Assembly: GCA_026913215.1 (NCBI GenBank)
Contig: JAPTYK010000002.1
Location: 186,001 to 250,000 of the forward strand
Direction: 5' to 3'
Length of the DNA stretch: 64,000 nt
DNA from: Streptomyces diastatochromogenes
GTDB lineage: Bacteria; Actinomycetota; Actinomycetes; Streptomycetales; Streptomycetaceae
Positions 45,641-55,865 of the stretch are shown here, in pieces. Made by a program: the position numbers and the translations under genes. Every line of letters starts with the position of its first letter. Positions within the stretch are counted from its first letter, which is position 1. Below the pieces are notes generated by a model. The model was given only the letters and a program-made list of their open reading frames with translations. It was not told the DNA's origin and ran no database searches.

Positions 45641-47875
45641 GTGGCCACATTCCTTTCCCGGCTGGGCCGGCTCTCCTTCCGGAGGCGCTGGCCGGTCGCC
45701 TTGCTGTGGGTGGTACTGCTCGTGGGGACGGGGGTGCTGGCCGGGAAGGCTCCCGCCGCCCCGCCGAACGACTTCTCGATGCCCGGCACGGAGGCACAGC
45801 AGGCGTACGACCTGCTGGAGGAGCGCTTCCCGGAGCTGAACGCCGACGGCGCGACGGCCCGCGTCGTGTTCCGGGCGGAGGACGGCAAGATCACCGACAC
45901 CGAAGCGAAGAAAGCCGTCCAGGAGACGGTCCGGGAACTCGGGAACGATCCGCAGGTCGCGCGAGTCACCGACCCGTACGCGACCCGGTCGGTGAGCGAG
46001 GACGGCTCCACCGCCTACGCGCAGGTCTCCTACCAGGTGCCCGCCTCGAAGCTGGAGGAGAGCTCGCGCACCGCACTGCAGGACACCGTCGAACAGGCGG
46101 GCTCGCAGGAGCTGTCGGTCGAGGTCGGCGGCAACGCCGTCAACGCGATGGCCGGCGGGCACTCCTCCGAGGCCCTGGGCCTCGCGGTGGCCGCCGTGGT
46201 GCTCGTCCTCACCTTCGGCTCACTGCTCGCCGCCGGGCTTCCGCTGCTCACCGCCGTCCTCGGCGTGGGCATCGGCGGACTGGCGATCAAGGTGCTCGCG
46301 GAGCCGCTCGGCCTCGGCTCGACCACCAGCGGCCTCGCCACCATGATCGGTCTGGCCGTCGGCATCGACTACGCCCTGTTCGTCGTCTCCCGCTACCGCG
46401 CCGAACTCGCCCGCGGTCGAAGCCGCGAGGAGGCGGCCGCACACGCGGTCGGCACCGCGGGATCGGCGGTGGTCTTCGCCGGTCTCACCGTGGTCATCGC
46501 CCTGGCGGGACTCGGCGTGGTGGGCATCCCGCTCCTGACGCAGATGGGGCTCGCCGCGGCCGGCACGGTCGTCATCGCGGTACTCATCGCCGTCACCCTG
46601 ATCCCCGCACTGCTCGGGATCTGCGGCCGCCGGATCGGTCCGCCCCGCGCCAAGCGGCGCCGTGGCGAGGGCGACCGGCCGAAGCCGGCCATGGGCGTGC
46701 GCTGGGCCCGGTTCGTCGTCCGGCGACCGGTCGCCGTCCTCCTGGGAGGGATCGCCCTGCTCGGTGTGATCGCCGTGCCGGCGGCGTCGCTGGAGATGGG
46801 ACTCCCGGGCGACGAGAGCAAGCCCGCCTCGACCACGCAGCGCCGTGCGTACGACCTGGTCGCCGAAGGCTTCGGCCCCGGCTACAACGGTCCGCTCACC
46901 GTCGTCGTCCAGGCCGACGGCGGCGGCAGCGCCAAGATGGCCGCCCAGGACGTCGCCGAAGAGATCCGCGACAGGAAGGACGTCGCCGCGGTCGGGCAAC
47001 CCCGGCTCAGCGAGTCCGGCGACACCGCCGTCCTCAACGTCGTCCCGGCGACCGCGCCGTCGAGCGCCGAGACGGCCGACCTCGTGCACGCGCTGCGCGA
47101 CCCGTCGCTCGCGAGCGAGAACGACGCCCACGTCCTGGTCGCCGGATCGACGGCCATGAACGTGGACGTCTCGCAGAAACTGTCCGACGCGCTGCTCCCG
47201 TACCTGGGACTCGTGGTCGGTCTGGCCTTCCTGCTGCTCATCGCCGTTTTCCGCTCCCTCTTCGTCCCGCTCAAGGCGGCCCTGGGCTTCCTGCTGTCCG
47301 TCCTCGCCGGTCTCGGCGCGGTGGTCGCGGTCTTCCAGTGGGGCTGGCTGGCCTCCCTCTTCGGGGTCGCGGAGCCCGGCCCGGTGATGTCGATGATGCC
47401 GATCTTCATGGTTGGCGTCGTCTTCGGCCTCGCCATGGACTACGAGGTGTTCCTCGTGACCCGGATGCGCGAGGCGTATGTCCACGGACAGTCCCCGTCC
47501 GACGCCGTGATCAGCGGGTTCGAGCACAGCGCGCGGGTGGTGACCGCCGCTGCCGTGATCATGATCGCGGTGTTCGGCTCCTTCATGGGCAGCGACGAGC
47601 AGATGCTCAAGACCATCGGTTTCGGACTCGCGGCCGCCGTCCTCTTCGACGCCTTCCTCGTCCGCATGGCACTGGTTCCCGCCGTCCTCGCCCTCCTCGG
47701 CCGGCGCGCCTGGCGCCTGCCCCGATGGCTGGACCGCCTCGTGCCCGACCTGGACGTCGAGGGCGAGCTACTCGAACGAGACGCGGCCGATCCCACGCGG
47801 CCGGGCGTCGAAGCGTCACCCGACGGCGAACCGGACCTGGTCGCCGAAACAGCGGGAAGCGGCAGCGGCCACTGA
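45641..47875 (+). CDS. MMPL/RND-family transporter
   Basis: A 744-residue inner-membrane exporter with two homologous halves, each with one transmembrane segment, a periplasm-side loop and five more segments. Motifs include GIDYALFVVSRYR (about 245) in half one and GLAMDYEVFLVTRMREA (about 597) in half two, where the Asp residues carry proton flow. The second loop is short, as in actinobacterial MMPL proteins that move lipids or antibiotics. GTG at 45641 has GGAG six bases upstream. No adjacent polyketide or lipid genes reveal the cargo. Confidence 0.92.
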   Translation: MATFLSRLGRLSFRRRWPVALLWVVLLVGTGVLAGKAPAAPPNDFSMPGTEAQQAYDLLEERFPELNADGATARVVFRAEDGKITDTEAKKAVQETVRELGNDPQVARVTDPYATRSVSEDGSTAYAQVSYQVPASKLEESSRTALQDTVEQAGSQELSVEVGGNAVNAMAGGHSSEALGLAVAAVVLVLTFGSLLAAGLPLLTAVLGVGIGGLAIKVLAEPLGLGSTTSGLATMIGLAVGIDYALFVVSRYRAELARGRSREEAAAHAVGTAGSAVVFAGLTVVIALAGLGVVGIPLLTQMGLAAAGTVVIAVLIAVTLIPALLGICGRRIGPPRAKRRRGEGDRPKPAMGVRWARFVVRRPVAVLLGGIALLGVIAVPAASLEMGLPGDESKPASTTQRRAYDLVAEGFGPGYNGPLTVVVQADGGGSAKMAAQDVAEEIRDRKDVAAVGQPRLSESGDTAVLNVVPATAPSSAETADLVHALRDPSLASENDAHVLVAGSTAMNVDVSQKLSDALLPYLGLVVGLAFLLLIAVFRSLFVPLKAALGFLLSVLAGLGAVVAVFQWGWLASLFGVAEPGPVMSMMPIFMVGVVFGLAMDYEVFLVTRMREAYVHGQSPSDAVISGFEHSARVVTAAAVIMIAVFGSFMGSDEQMLKTIGFGLAAAVLFDAFLVRMALVPAVLALLGRRAWRLPRWLDRLVPDLDVEGELLERDAADPTRPGVEASPDGEPDLVAETAGSGSGH

Positions 47876-47876
47876 G

Positions 47877-47977
47877 CCCGCGCCCATAACCGGGGGCGTA
47901 CGCCCAAGGTCCCGCGCCCATGACCGGGGCAGCTTGCCTCGGCCCCGCGCCCATGACCAGCCGTACGCCTCGCGTCC
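47877..47977. repeat. 34-bp tandem array just after the MMPL stop codon
   Basis: Three imperfect copies of a unit beginning CCCGCGCCCATGACCGGGGC at 47877, 47911 and 47944. The first begins one base after the MMPL stop. Confidence 0.75.
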
Positions 47978-48061
47978 GAGTCCGCGGGGCGGCCCCCTCC
48001 CGCCGCCCCGTGTCCCATCCCGAAACCCCGTCCTCGTGCACGTACGCCAGGAGCCTGCCCC

Positions 48062-49575
48062 GTGTCCTCAGTCCCGCCGTCCACCCGCCCGCCCGGCTCG
48101 CCCTGGCGCCATGCCCTCGAAGGAGCCCTCTCCGTCGCCACCGCCGTCACGGCGATGACCCTCGCCGCGTGGGCGGCACTCACCGTCCTCGGTGCCGGCG
48201 CGATCGCCCCCGTGTCCCGCCTCGTGCCGACGATGGTGAGCATGGCCGGCGGCGGCGGTGTGATGGTCGAATCGTCGCCCTCCGCCGACCCTGCCGACGG
48301 CGGCGGGCTCGGCGGAGGCCTCGGCGGGCTGCTCGGGGACTGGGCGGCGGTGGCGGCTTGAGCCTCGGCGTCACCGGAGAGGCAGCGGTGACGCCCCTGA
48401 CGCTGACCTTCCTCGGCACGGCCGTCCTGGCGATCGGCTTCTTCCGGCCCCTGCGCCGACGGCAGCGGCCCACCCCGGCACTGCTGTGGGCCCGCTGCGG
48501 CGGAGCGCTGGTGACCACGGCGGTGGTCCTCCCGATCCTGGCCGGCCTGGCCCACGGCACGGCCCGGCTGCCGGAGAGCGTCACGGACCGCTTCGGGAAG
48601 GGCGCCTCGTCCGGAGCGTTGAGCCGGTTCGGGGGCGGCGGAGGCGGGGGTCTCACCAAGGGGCTGTCCTCGATCGTCTTCGAGACCGATGCCGCGGCGA
48701 CCGTCTTCCTGGGCCTGCTGTGGGTGGGCGTCGTCCTCGCCCTCGGCTGCCTCGCGGCCCGCCGTACGACCCTGCCGCGCCTCCTCGCCCTCAGCCGCCT
48801 GCGGCTGAAGTGGAACGCCGTCACGTCCACCCTGACCGGGATCGCCGTCGTGCTGTGCTGCTCGACCCTCGTCATCGCGCTCCTGGCCGGAGCCGCGGCC
48901 CTGACCGGTCGGGACCAGGCGGCCAAGGCGGCCGGACTCCTGCTGCTCCTCGGGCCCAACCTGATCGGCGTCCTGCTCACCACGGGCCTTGGCACCTCCT
49001 GGGAGGCGGGCGTGCACCGACTGCAGGCCGAGGGCGGCGGGATGCTCGGCATGCTCGGCGGCGGGGCCCAGGGCGGCACGGCGGGCACGGACAAGTCTCT
49101 CGACATCGGAGGCTGGTCGGGCGCCGGTGCGCCGCTGTGGCTGATCGCCATGGCCCTCATGCTGATCATCCTGACGATCGCCGGGTACGTGGCCTCCGCC
49201 CGCACCCCGGCCCGCACGCCGCGCGAGGACTCCGAAGCCCTGCTCGACCGCCACGCGGAGATCGCCCTGCGCATGGGCATCGCAGTCGGCGTCTCGGCCC
49301 TGCTGCTCCCCCTGCTCACGCAGGGATCGGTGCGGATCGGCATCAGCATCATGGGCAACGAGATGGGCGGCATGACCGCAGGACTGGACGGAACCACGGG
49401 ACTGTCCGCACTGACCGGCTTTGTCCTGGCCGCACTCGCCTCGTACGCTGGCAGCCGCCTGCACAGTCGGCGGGCCTGGCGCAAGGGCTCCGCCCCACAG
49501 CGGCCCGGCGGCACGAGCCGGCGACCGGCCGCCAGCCGGCCGACGACCCGGGTCCCGTCGGACTCGGCGTCGTGA
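48062..49575 (+). CDS. Streptophobe-family membrane protein, one apparent frameshift
   Basis: A streptomycete-specific membrane protein of about 505 residues. It starts with GTG 48062 (WRHALEGALSVATAVTAM), then a Gly-rich extracytoplasmic loop; the frame moves near 48345 at a GGGG run (one lost base). It continues through about seven more hydrophobic segments (LTFLGTAVLAIGFF, GLLWVGVVLALGCLA, TLVIALLAGAAAL, APLWLIAMALMLIILTIAGYV). The role of the family is unknown. It is followed by a complete two-component system after 50-70 bp. Confidence 0.82.
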
Positions 49576-49647
49576 GCACCACGTGATCTCCTGAGAAGCC
49601 TGTCAGCCCAGCCCTGTCCCCAGCCCGTGAAGGCGGCGATCCACACC

Positions 49648-50394
49648 ATGGCGGCATCCTCACCTCCTCCGCACCCCGTGGGTCGCCCCGGCCGGTACCA
49701 CCTGCTGGTCGTCGACGACGAGCCCACCGTCCGGGAACTGTTGCGCACCGCGCTGAGCTACGCAGGCTTCGAAGTCGACGCCGCCGCCACCGGCCAGGAA
49801 GCCCTCGACCTGGCCGCGGCCCGCACCCCCGACCTCGTCCTGCTCGATGTGATGCTCCCGGACATGGACGGCTTCGAGGTGATCCGCCGCCTGCGTGCCC
49901 AGCCGCGTTCCGTTCTGCCCGGCCGGGGCGGTGGCGTGCCCGTCCTGTTCGTCACCGCGCGCGACGAACGGGAGGACCGGCTGCACGGCCTGCGCCTCGG
50001 TGGCGACGACTACGTCACCAAACCGTTCGACCTCGAAGAACTGATCGCCCGTATCCACGCCGTACTGCGCCGCACCCTGGGCGAGCAGCCGGCGCGGATC
50101 ACCGTCGGCGACCTGGCGCTGGAACCCGACAGCCACCACGTCACCCGGGCGGGACGGACCGTGCGGCTGTCCCCGACCGAGTTCCGTCTCCTGCACTTCC
50201 TCGTCGCCAACGCAGAAAGGACCATGACGAAGCACCAGATCCTGAACAGCGTGTGGGAGTACGACTTCGGCGGCGACCAGAGCATCGTCGACACCTACAT
50301 CAGCTATTTGCGCCGCAAGGTCGACCGGGTCGAGCCCAAGCTGATCCACACCGTCCGGGGCGTGGGCTACGTGATCCGCGAGCCACGACCGTGA
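49648..50394 (+). CDS. OmpR-family response regulator
   Basis: A regulator of about 248 residues with receiver motifs LLVVDDEPT, LVLLDVMLP and YVTKPFD, and a winged helix that ends IVDTYISYLRRKVD and TVRGVGYVIRE. Start is ATG 49648 or GTG 49627; neither has a strong ribosome site. Its stop overlaps the GTG of the kinase gene (GTGA at 50391), so both are made together. By arrangement and motifs it is of the TcrA/TrcR-like actinobacterial type. Confidence 0.93.
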   Translation: MAASSPPPHPVGRPGRYHLLVVDDEPTVRELLRTALSYAGFEVDAAATGQEALDLAAARTPDLVLLDVMLPDMDGFEVIRRLRAQPRSVLPGRGGGVPVLFVTARDEREDRLHGLRLGGDDYVTKPFDLEELIARIHAVLRRTLGEQPARITVGDLALEPDSHHVTRAGRTVRLSPTEFRLLHFLVANAERTMTKHQILNSVWEYDFGGDQSIVDTYISYLRRKVDRVEPKLIHTVRGVGYVIREPRP

Positions 50395-51929
50395 AGCGTC
50401 CCGCCCCACGGCTGCCCGGGTCCCGATGGCTGCGTCAGCTGTCGCTCCGCACACGACTGCTGTGTTTGTCCACGGCCCTGGTCGCGGTCGGTCTCCTGGG
50501 CACCGGTGTGATCGTCACCACCGCCTTGCAGGGTTACCTCCAGGACCGTGTCGACGACCGCCTCGTTCTGACCGGCCAGATCGCCGCCCGCCTCGTCCCG
50601 CCCGCCGGCACCGACACCCCGCCGAGCGTGCAGGCCCTCAGTGTCCTCGGCGACACCACCGTGACCTATCTGGACGACGACGGCACCATCCGCAGGGCGT
50701 TCGACGCGAGCACCGTGCCACCGGGCGGTGGCCCCGAACTGCCGTTCCTCGACCACGCGGCCGTCCTCGCCCACGAGGGCCGCCCCTTCACCGTCTCCGC
50801 GAAGAACGGCGACCACAGCTGGCGGGTCGTCGCCCTCACCCAGCCCGCGCAGGTCTTCCCGCCCGAGCGCTCGGACACCAGGGGCAGCGTCGTCGTGGCC
50901 ACCTCCCTCGACGAGGTCGACCGCACCGTAGCCAAGACCCGCAACCTCTCCCTGACCGTGGGCGCCGCCCTGCTCGCGGCTCTCACCGCCGCCGGCTGGT
51001 TCGCCGTCCGCTCCGGACTGCGTCCCCTGACCCGGATCGAGGAGACCGCGACGGCGATCACCGCCGGCGACTACTCCCACCGGGTCCCCGAACTGGCCGC
51101 TCCGCACACCGAGGTGGGACGCCTGACCGACTGCCTCAACCAGATGCTCGGCCAGATCGACACGGCCTTCCAGGCCCGCGCGGCGGCCGAGGCGAGGACC
51201 CGGCGCTTCTTCGCCGATGCCAGCCACGAACTCCGTACGCCCCTCGTCGGCATCAAGGGCTATACCGACCTCTACCGCATGGGCGCCCTGCCCACCCGCG
51301 CGGACGTCGACCAGACCATGACCCGCATCGCCGCGGAGTCAGAACGCCTCACCCGGCTGGTCGAGGAAATGCTCCTCCTGGCCCGCATCGACGAGGACGC
51401 CGCGGGCACGGAACGCGAACGCGACCGGGAAGCTCCCTTCGCCCTCGACCTCGCCCCCATGGACCTGCGCACGCTGGCCGCCGACGCGATCCACGACGCA
51501 AGAGCCCTGGACGCCACCCGACCGGTCGCCCTGACCGGCCCCGGCGGCGGAAAGCCGTCCACCGCACCCGCCTACGCCGACGAGGCCCGACTCCGACAGG
51601 TCGTCACCAACCTCATCGGCAACGCCGTCACCCACACACCACCCGGCACCCCGATCCGCGTCGGCGTCGGCACCGCCGGTGACCGGGCCGTCCTCGAAGT
51701 AGCCGACCAGGGCCCCGGCCTCACCCCGGAGGAACGCGAGCGCGTCTTCGACCGCTTCTACCGCACCGACGACTCCCGCACCCGCACCACAGGCGGCTCC
51801 GGACTCGGCCTCGCCATCGCCCACGCCCTCGTCACGGCTCACGGCGGGCGCATCCTCCTCGACACCGCGCCCGGGCAGGGCTGCACGTTCCGCATCATGC
51901 TGCCTCCGACCGACCACTCCTTCCGATGA
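50391..51929 (+). CDS. Sensor histidine kinase, intact partner of the OmpR regulator
   Basis: A 512-residue membrane kinase. Two membrane segments (about 20-42 and 190-208) flank an extracytoplasmic sensor of about 150 residues; HAMP follows (TAITAGDYSHRVPEL). The H-box is FFADASHELRTPLVGIKGY with the phospho-acceptor His; the N-box is LRQVVTNLIGNAVTH, then ADQGPGL and the G-box GGSGLGLAIAHALV. All domains are in one frame, unlike the two other kinases in this window. The signal is unknown. Confidence 0.95.
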   Translation: MKRPAPRLPGSRWLRQLSLRTRLLCLSTALVAVGLLGTGVIVTTALQGYLQDRVDDRLVLTGQIAARLVPPAGTDTPPSVQALSVLGDTTVTYLDDDGTIRRAFDASTVPPGGGPELPFLDHAAVLAHEGRPFTVSAKNGDHSWRVVALTQPAQVFPPERSDTRGSVVVATSLDEVDRTVAKTRNLSLTVGAALLAALTAAGWFAVRSGLRPLTRIEETATAITAGDYSHRVPELAAPHTEVGRLTDCLNQMLGQIDTAFQARAAAEARTRRFFADASHELRTPLVGIKGYTDLYRMGALPTRADVDQTMTRIAAESERLTRLVEEMLLLARIDEDAAGTERERDREAPFALDLAPMDLRTLAADAIHDARALDATRPVALTGPGGGKPSTAPAYADEARLRQVVTNLIGNAVTHTPPGTPIRVGVGTAGDRAVLEVADQGPGLTPEERERVFDRFYRTDDSRTRTTGGSGLGLAIAHALVTAHGGRILLDTAPGQGCTFRIMLPPTDHSFR

Positions 51930-52157
51930 GCCGTGAGGTGTAACTGCCGGGGTTCGTTACCGTACAAACTGTTCGGTGGCGCGGTCGGAGAGGGGGAGCG
52001 ACGGCGTTCCCGGTGCCTCAGGGGGTGGGGTCGAGGGCCCCCGGGGCGTCCGGTTCCGTTCCCTTGTGGTGCTGCGGGTCACGGCCCGGCATCCCGGCGG
52101 CGGTGAAGTCCTCGGCGCGGGCGGCCCCGGACCGGGGGGTGACGAACGCCGCTGCCG

Positions 52158-52735
52158 CTACTGCCGCGGCAGCTCCGGCGACTGCGGCCGGGAGGGTTGG
52201 CGGTGGACGTACTTCCCGTCCCGGGTGCGGACCATGCGTACGGGCCCGTGCTCGTCGTATACGACGACGCGCTCGCGGTCGGTCTCGTCGCCGCCGACCG
52301 GGTGGCCCTTCGGGGTCAGGGGCTGCCACGTGGACGGGGGCAGGTCTTGAAGGCGCAGTCCGCCTCCAGGTCGGTGTACCGCTCGGGGTGCCGGCCCTTC
52401 CTCGGGGTCTGAAGCGGGGTCGAGGAAGCCCTGTCGCTGCAGGGAGGTGATCTCGGTGGCGAGGGTGTCGAGGACGCGGGTGTAGCGGGTGGCGAAGAAG
52501 GCGTGGGCGAGACGTCGAGCCTCGCGTCCCCCTCTCGCCGGAACTCCTGGCCCGGGCGGCCCGCGGACTCGCGCGTCTGGGCGTGGTAGGCGGTATGGAC
52601 GCGGCAGAGGCGATCCGGCAGGAGGCGACTCGGCGCCAGGACGGCATGCAGGCCCAGCCGGTGCCGGACGCGGAACTGCCGTCGCCGGGGCACGAACCGG
52701 CGGACGTGGAGGCGGACGCCCGTTGGATCCCACAC
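52158..52735 (-). pseudogene. Decayed or frame-broken gene of unknown function
   Basis: Parts of one protein can be read in alternating frames: RVHTAYHAQTRESAG, then LAHAFFATRYTRVLDTLATE then SLQRQGFLDPASDP, and later STWQPLTPKGHPVGG, ending VRTRDGKYVHRQP. At least two shifts (near 52510 and 52420) are needed. The family is not recognised. Further upstream (about 53010-53100) a stretch STPIYDALYREFMWSLRALP looks like the start of another or the same broken gene. Confidence 0.4.
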
Positions 52736-53503
52736 GTTCGCCGCCGCGCGTCACAGCCTGGCCCGAGTGTCAGGAAGGTCGGCTCGCGGCGGGCGGGTGC
52801 CGCCGTGGCCCACCGCTCACCACGAGGTGCCCTCGCCCCAGGACGGTCGTGGCGCCGGGACGAGGTCCGCGGCAGCGCTGAGGGCCCTGCTTCCGAGGGG
52901 CAGGGCCGCAGCGGGCGCCACGAAGCCAGGGACTCATGACCGCAAGATTCCGACCGACCCCAGAAGGGCCTGAACAGGAGCTCGTCGTCACCCGTCCGGT
53001 CTTCCGGCAGAGCACGCAGCGACCACATGAACTCCCGGTACAGAGCGTCGTAGATCGGAGTGCTCGATTTCGGTAGGGGAGCTGGGGACAGCCCTGGTGC
53101 GAGGGGGCTGCGGGCGTGGCCGTCGTGGGGCCGGAGGGGGGTGGGGATGGAGGGGCGCATGCCACTCAAACGACGCCGGTGGTGGACAGTTGCGGTCGGC
53201 TGAGTCCGGGGCCCCGGTCGGCGGATGCTCTTCTTGCCGACGGGACCAGAGCAATGGATGCCCTCTTCATGGAAGGTCATGGCCGTGGCTTGGGCGAAGG
53301 ACGCCTGCAACTTCGGCCGGGACGACGGTTCGTCTCGGCGCTCAGGGTAGAGCAGGCGGCGGTTCACCGAGCGGACGACGAGCGCGTGTCACCAGTAGGA
53401 GCCCGGGGCCATCTGGTGGCCCCCCGGCGCTCGCGGCCGGTTCACCGGAAGAAGGCGGGTCCCATGAGCCCGGTCTGCGACAAGGGCCATCACGCGGCAG
53501 TGC
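52736..53503. other. Low-confidence coding debris
   Basis: About 770 bp with one protein-like piece on the minus strand (STPIYDALYREF at about 53060, common at the start of streptomycete hypothetical proteins). No continuous gene can be built. Otherwise nothing recognised. Confidence 0.4.
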
Positions 53504-53704
53504 GTGTCGGTCAAGCGGGTCCACGCCTCGCCCCGTATCGTGATCGCCGTCCTGTTCGCGGCCCTGACCATCTGGTTCGTGGCGATCAGCAGCAAGTCGG
53601 TGCGATCCGCCTCCGGAGCGTGGAGGTACGGACGACGCTCTGGCTGGTGCCTGCCGCTGCCCGCCCGGGCAGGCCCGCTCATCACCCTGCTCTTGGTCCG
53701 GTGA
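53504..53704 (+). CDS. Small LapA-like membrane protein, apparent frameshifts
   Basis: Start GTG 53504 (MSVKRVHASPRIVIAV). A first membrane segment (IVIAVLFAALTIWFVAI) is followed, after one lost base near 53590, by a strand RLRSVEVRTTLWLV and a second hydrophobic end, ITLLLVR. This is the LapA layout: short anchor, small beta part, second membrane helix. The frame comes back near 53670. About 66 residues; function unknown. Located 75 bp before the phosphatase gene. Confidence 0.5.
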   Translation: MSVKRVHASPRIVIAVLFAALTIWFVAISSKSVRSASGAWRYGRRSGWCLPLPARAGPLITLLLVR

Positions 53705-53778
53705 CGACGCCGGACGGTTCGCCGCAGGCGAATGGGCCGTGCGAGAGCGGGCAGGCCGAGGCGGAGCCGGGAGTGAGC

Positions 53779-54893
53779 ATGCGCCGCAGTGACAAAGGCC
53801 GGGACGATCCGGAGGCCACCACCGGCCCACGGTGGCTGAGGGCGCTCCCGGTCTCGTTGCTCGCCTTCATCGTCGTCGCGCAGTGGGCCACCCCAAAAGT
53901 GTCGACCTCGGCGCACTCCTGGCCGCCCTGCCACCGCTGGCAGCCCTCGCCTACGGTCCCTGGGGAACGACGCTCGTCGCGGGGGCCGCCCTCATCCTCG
54001 TGAACAGCCCCTTCACCAGCATCCATCACGCTCCGGTCGTGAGGATCACCGCCTTCGCCCTCTGTGTGCTCAGCGTGGCCATCGCGGCGAGCCGTGCCCG
54101 CCACGATGCTCAGCTTGTCAACGTCCGCCTGGTGGCCGAAGCGGCACAGCGCGGGGTGCTCAGGCCCCCACCGCCCGTCATCGGGCAGCTGCGTTGCGGG
54201 GCGCTGTACCGCGCCGCCCAGCACGGCACCCTGGTCGGCGGCGACCTGTACGACGTGCTGACCACATCGCGAGGAGTCCGCGCCGTGGTCGCCGACGTGC
54301 AGGGACACGGCATCTCCGCGGTCGGCACGGTCGCTGCCCTGCTCGGCACCTTCCGTGAGGCCGCCCTCGACGAGACGGACCTCGGCGGCATCGCCGGCCG
54401 GCTCGACCGAAGGCTCGGCATCGAGGCCGATCTCAGAGGAGACGAGCCAGGCGAGCTCTTCGCCACAGCCGTGCTCATCGAGTTCGACCAGGACGCTTCC
54501 CGCGCGCGGCTCATCTCCTGCGGCCACCCTTCGCCCTTGCTGATCCGCGACGGCGCCGCCGAGGAGGTGTCGACCGACCACGCCCCACCCCTCGGCCTCG
54601 GCCTGACCCACACGGCCCGCGTCCACACCCTGGCCCTGCGACCGGGGGACGTGCTCCTCGCGTACACCGACGGGGTGACCGAAGCACGCGATGCCCAGGG
54701 CGACTTCTACCCCTTGCGCGACCGCGTCCGTCACGCCGAGCCGACCCGGCTCGTCACCGCCGTCTGGAAGGATCTCTCCGGTTACACGTCCGCGATCGAC
54801 GACGATGTGGCGCTGCTGGCGCTCTCGCCCCAGGCCCTGCCCGGCCACCGTGCGCGCCGACCAGGCACCGGGTGGCGCAGGGCGACGCCGTGA
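53779..54893 (+). CDS. Membrane PP2C (RsbU/SpoIIE-type) phosphatase, one apparent frameshift
   Basis: A Ser/Thr phosphatase of the group that dephosphorylates anti-sigma antagonists. ATG at 53779 has GGGAG. Two or three membrane segments at the start (ALPVSLLAFIVVAQW, LAALPPLAALAYGPW, VVRITAFALCVLSVAI) cross a shift near 53893 (one lost base in an A run). The catalytic domain has the metal-binding Asp motifs GGDLYDVL and VVADVQGHG, then SCGHPSPLL, and YTDGVTEARD near the end. No anti-sigma or antagonist gene is adjacent, so its partner is elsewhere. Confidence 0.85.
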
Positions 54894-55462
54894 CATGAAT
54901 CAGTCGGCGCGCCCCTCCTCGCGGAGTGATGGGAGAGGAGACGAGCCGAAGGTCCACACAGTCGGAGCACCGCACCCTTGTGCGCCGCGACCACCCCTGG
55001 GTTTCGCAGCCACCAACCAGAGGGCAGAGCCTGGCCGGTACGCCTCGGCACCGGCCGGGCTCCCGCAAGCGGACCCTCGACCCGCCTCACCGACTCAACG
55101 CGCCGGGACGGTTCGCGTTACGCTGCTGCCGCCAGCCCCGTGGAACGGAATCCTCTCGCCGGGCGAACGTCTTCAAACGTCTGGGTGGGGAAGCCTGCGC
55201 TCGCGAAGGCCGGTGTCATCCCCACGCGGGAGAGGGCGGACGCTGGTTGGAACCGAGGAGTGCTGCGGATGGGGGGAGGGACGTCCGTACACCGCACGCA
55301 CGACGTGCTACGTCGAGGCCCACGAAGACGTCAGGGCGACCCATGGGAGTTACAGCGCCGCCTACGGCCCGCCGCAAGAGCCCCACCGGCTGAACCGGGA
55401 AGGCAGCCCAACGACAACGGGGGGGCACAGCGTGTACCGTGCCCCCGCTCGCTCATACCAGG
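54894..55462. other. Gene-free interval before the integrase fragment
   Basis: About 570 bp without protein-like frames. A hairpin GGGGGCAC/GTGCCCCC (55421-55446) stands just before the integrase tail and could be a terminator for it or for the phosphatase. Confidence 0.4.
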
Positions 55463-55720
55463 TCAGGTTTTCTCCGGCGCGTACGCGGGGACCACGTAGT
55501 GGTCGAGGGTGAGGGTCGGGCTGGAGCGGCCGAGCCATCGGGCGAGGGTGGCCACGGACTCTCGAGCTTCCAGGATGATCGAGGCGTACGTGTGCCGGAG
55601 GACGTGGAGGCCGTCCTTGCGGGATGCCTCCGGCCCTCCCTGTCTGCGATGCCCCACGTGGTAGCCGACAGCGTTCAGGGGGCCCGCAGGCCTTCGCTCG
55701 TCACTCTGGGCGACCAGCAA
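55463..55720 (-). pseudogene. C-terminal fragment of a tyrosine recombinase (integrase)
   Basis: About 85 residues from the catalytic end of a phage-type integrase. Visible are the HxxR box (HVLRHTYAS), LGRSSPTLTLDHY with the nucleophile Tyr, and a normal short tail. The core-binding half and the first catalytic Arg are missing, so it is inactive. It suggests that an integrative element once occupied the region; no tRNA or attachment repeat was found. Confidence 0.8.
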
Positions 55721-55865
55721 CCTTCACCCCTGGCTTTGGGATCGGTTCCGGGATGGCCTCAGAGCTGCAGGTGGGGGCGGTAAACGTCCACTCGCCGTAT
55801 TCTCCACAGCGGTGGCCCGTTCGTGGTGTCGCTTGTGCTGGTGAGGCGACGTCATCGGGTGCATG

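Noticed and set aside
47440..49464. Minus-strand open frame of 674 codons under the MMPL and streptophobe genes
   Set aside because: Spans two convincing genes on the other strand and has no recognisable domain.
55400..55470. tRNA attachment site next to the integrase tail
   Set aside because: No cloverleaf or CCA-like end could be folded; only a simple hairpin is present.
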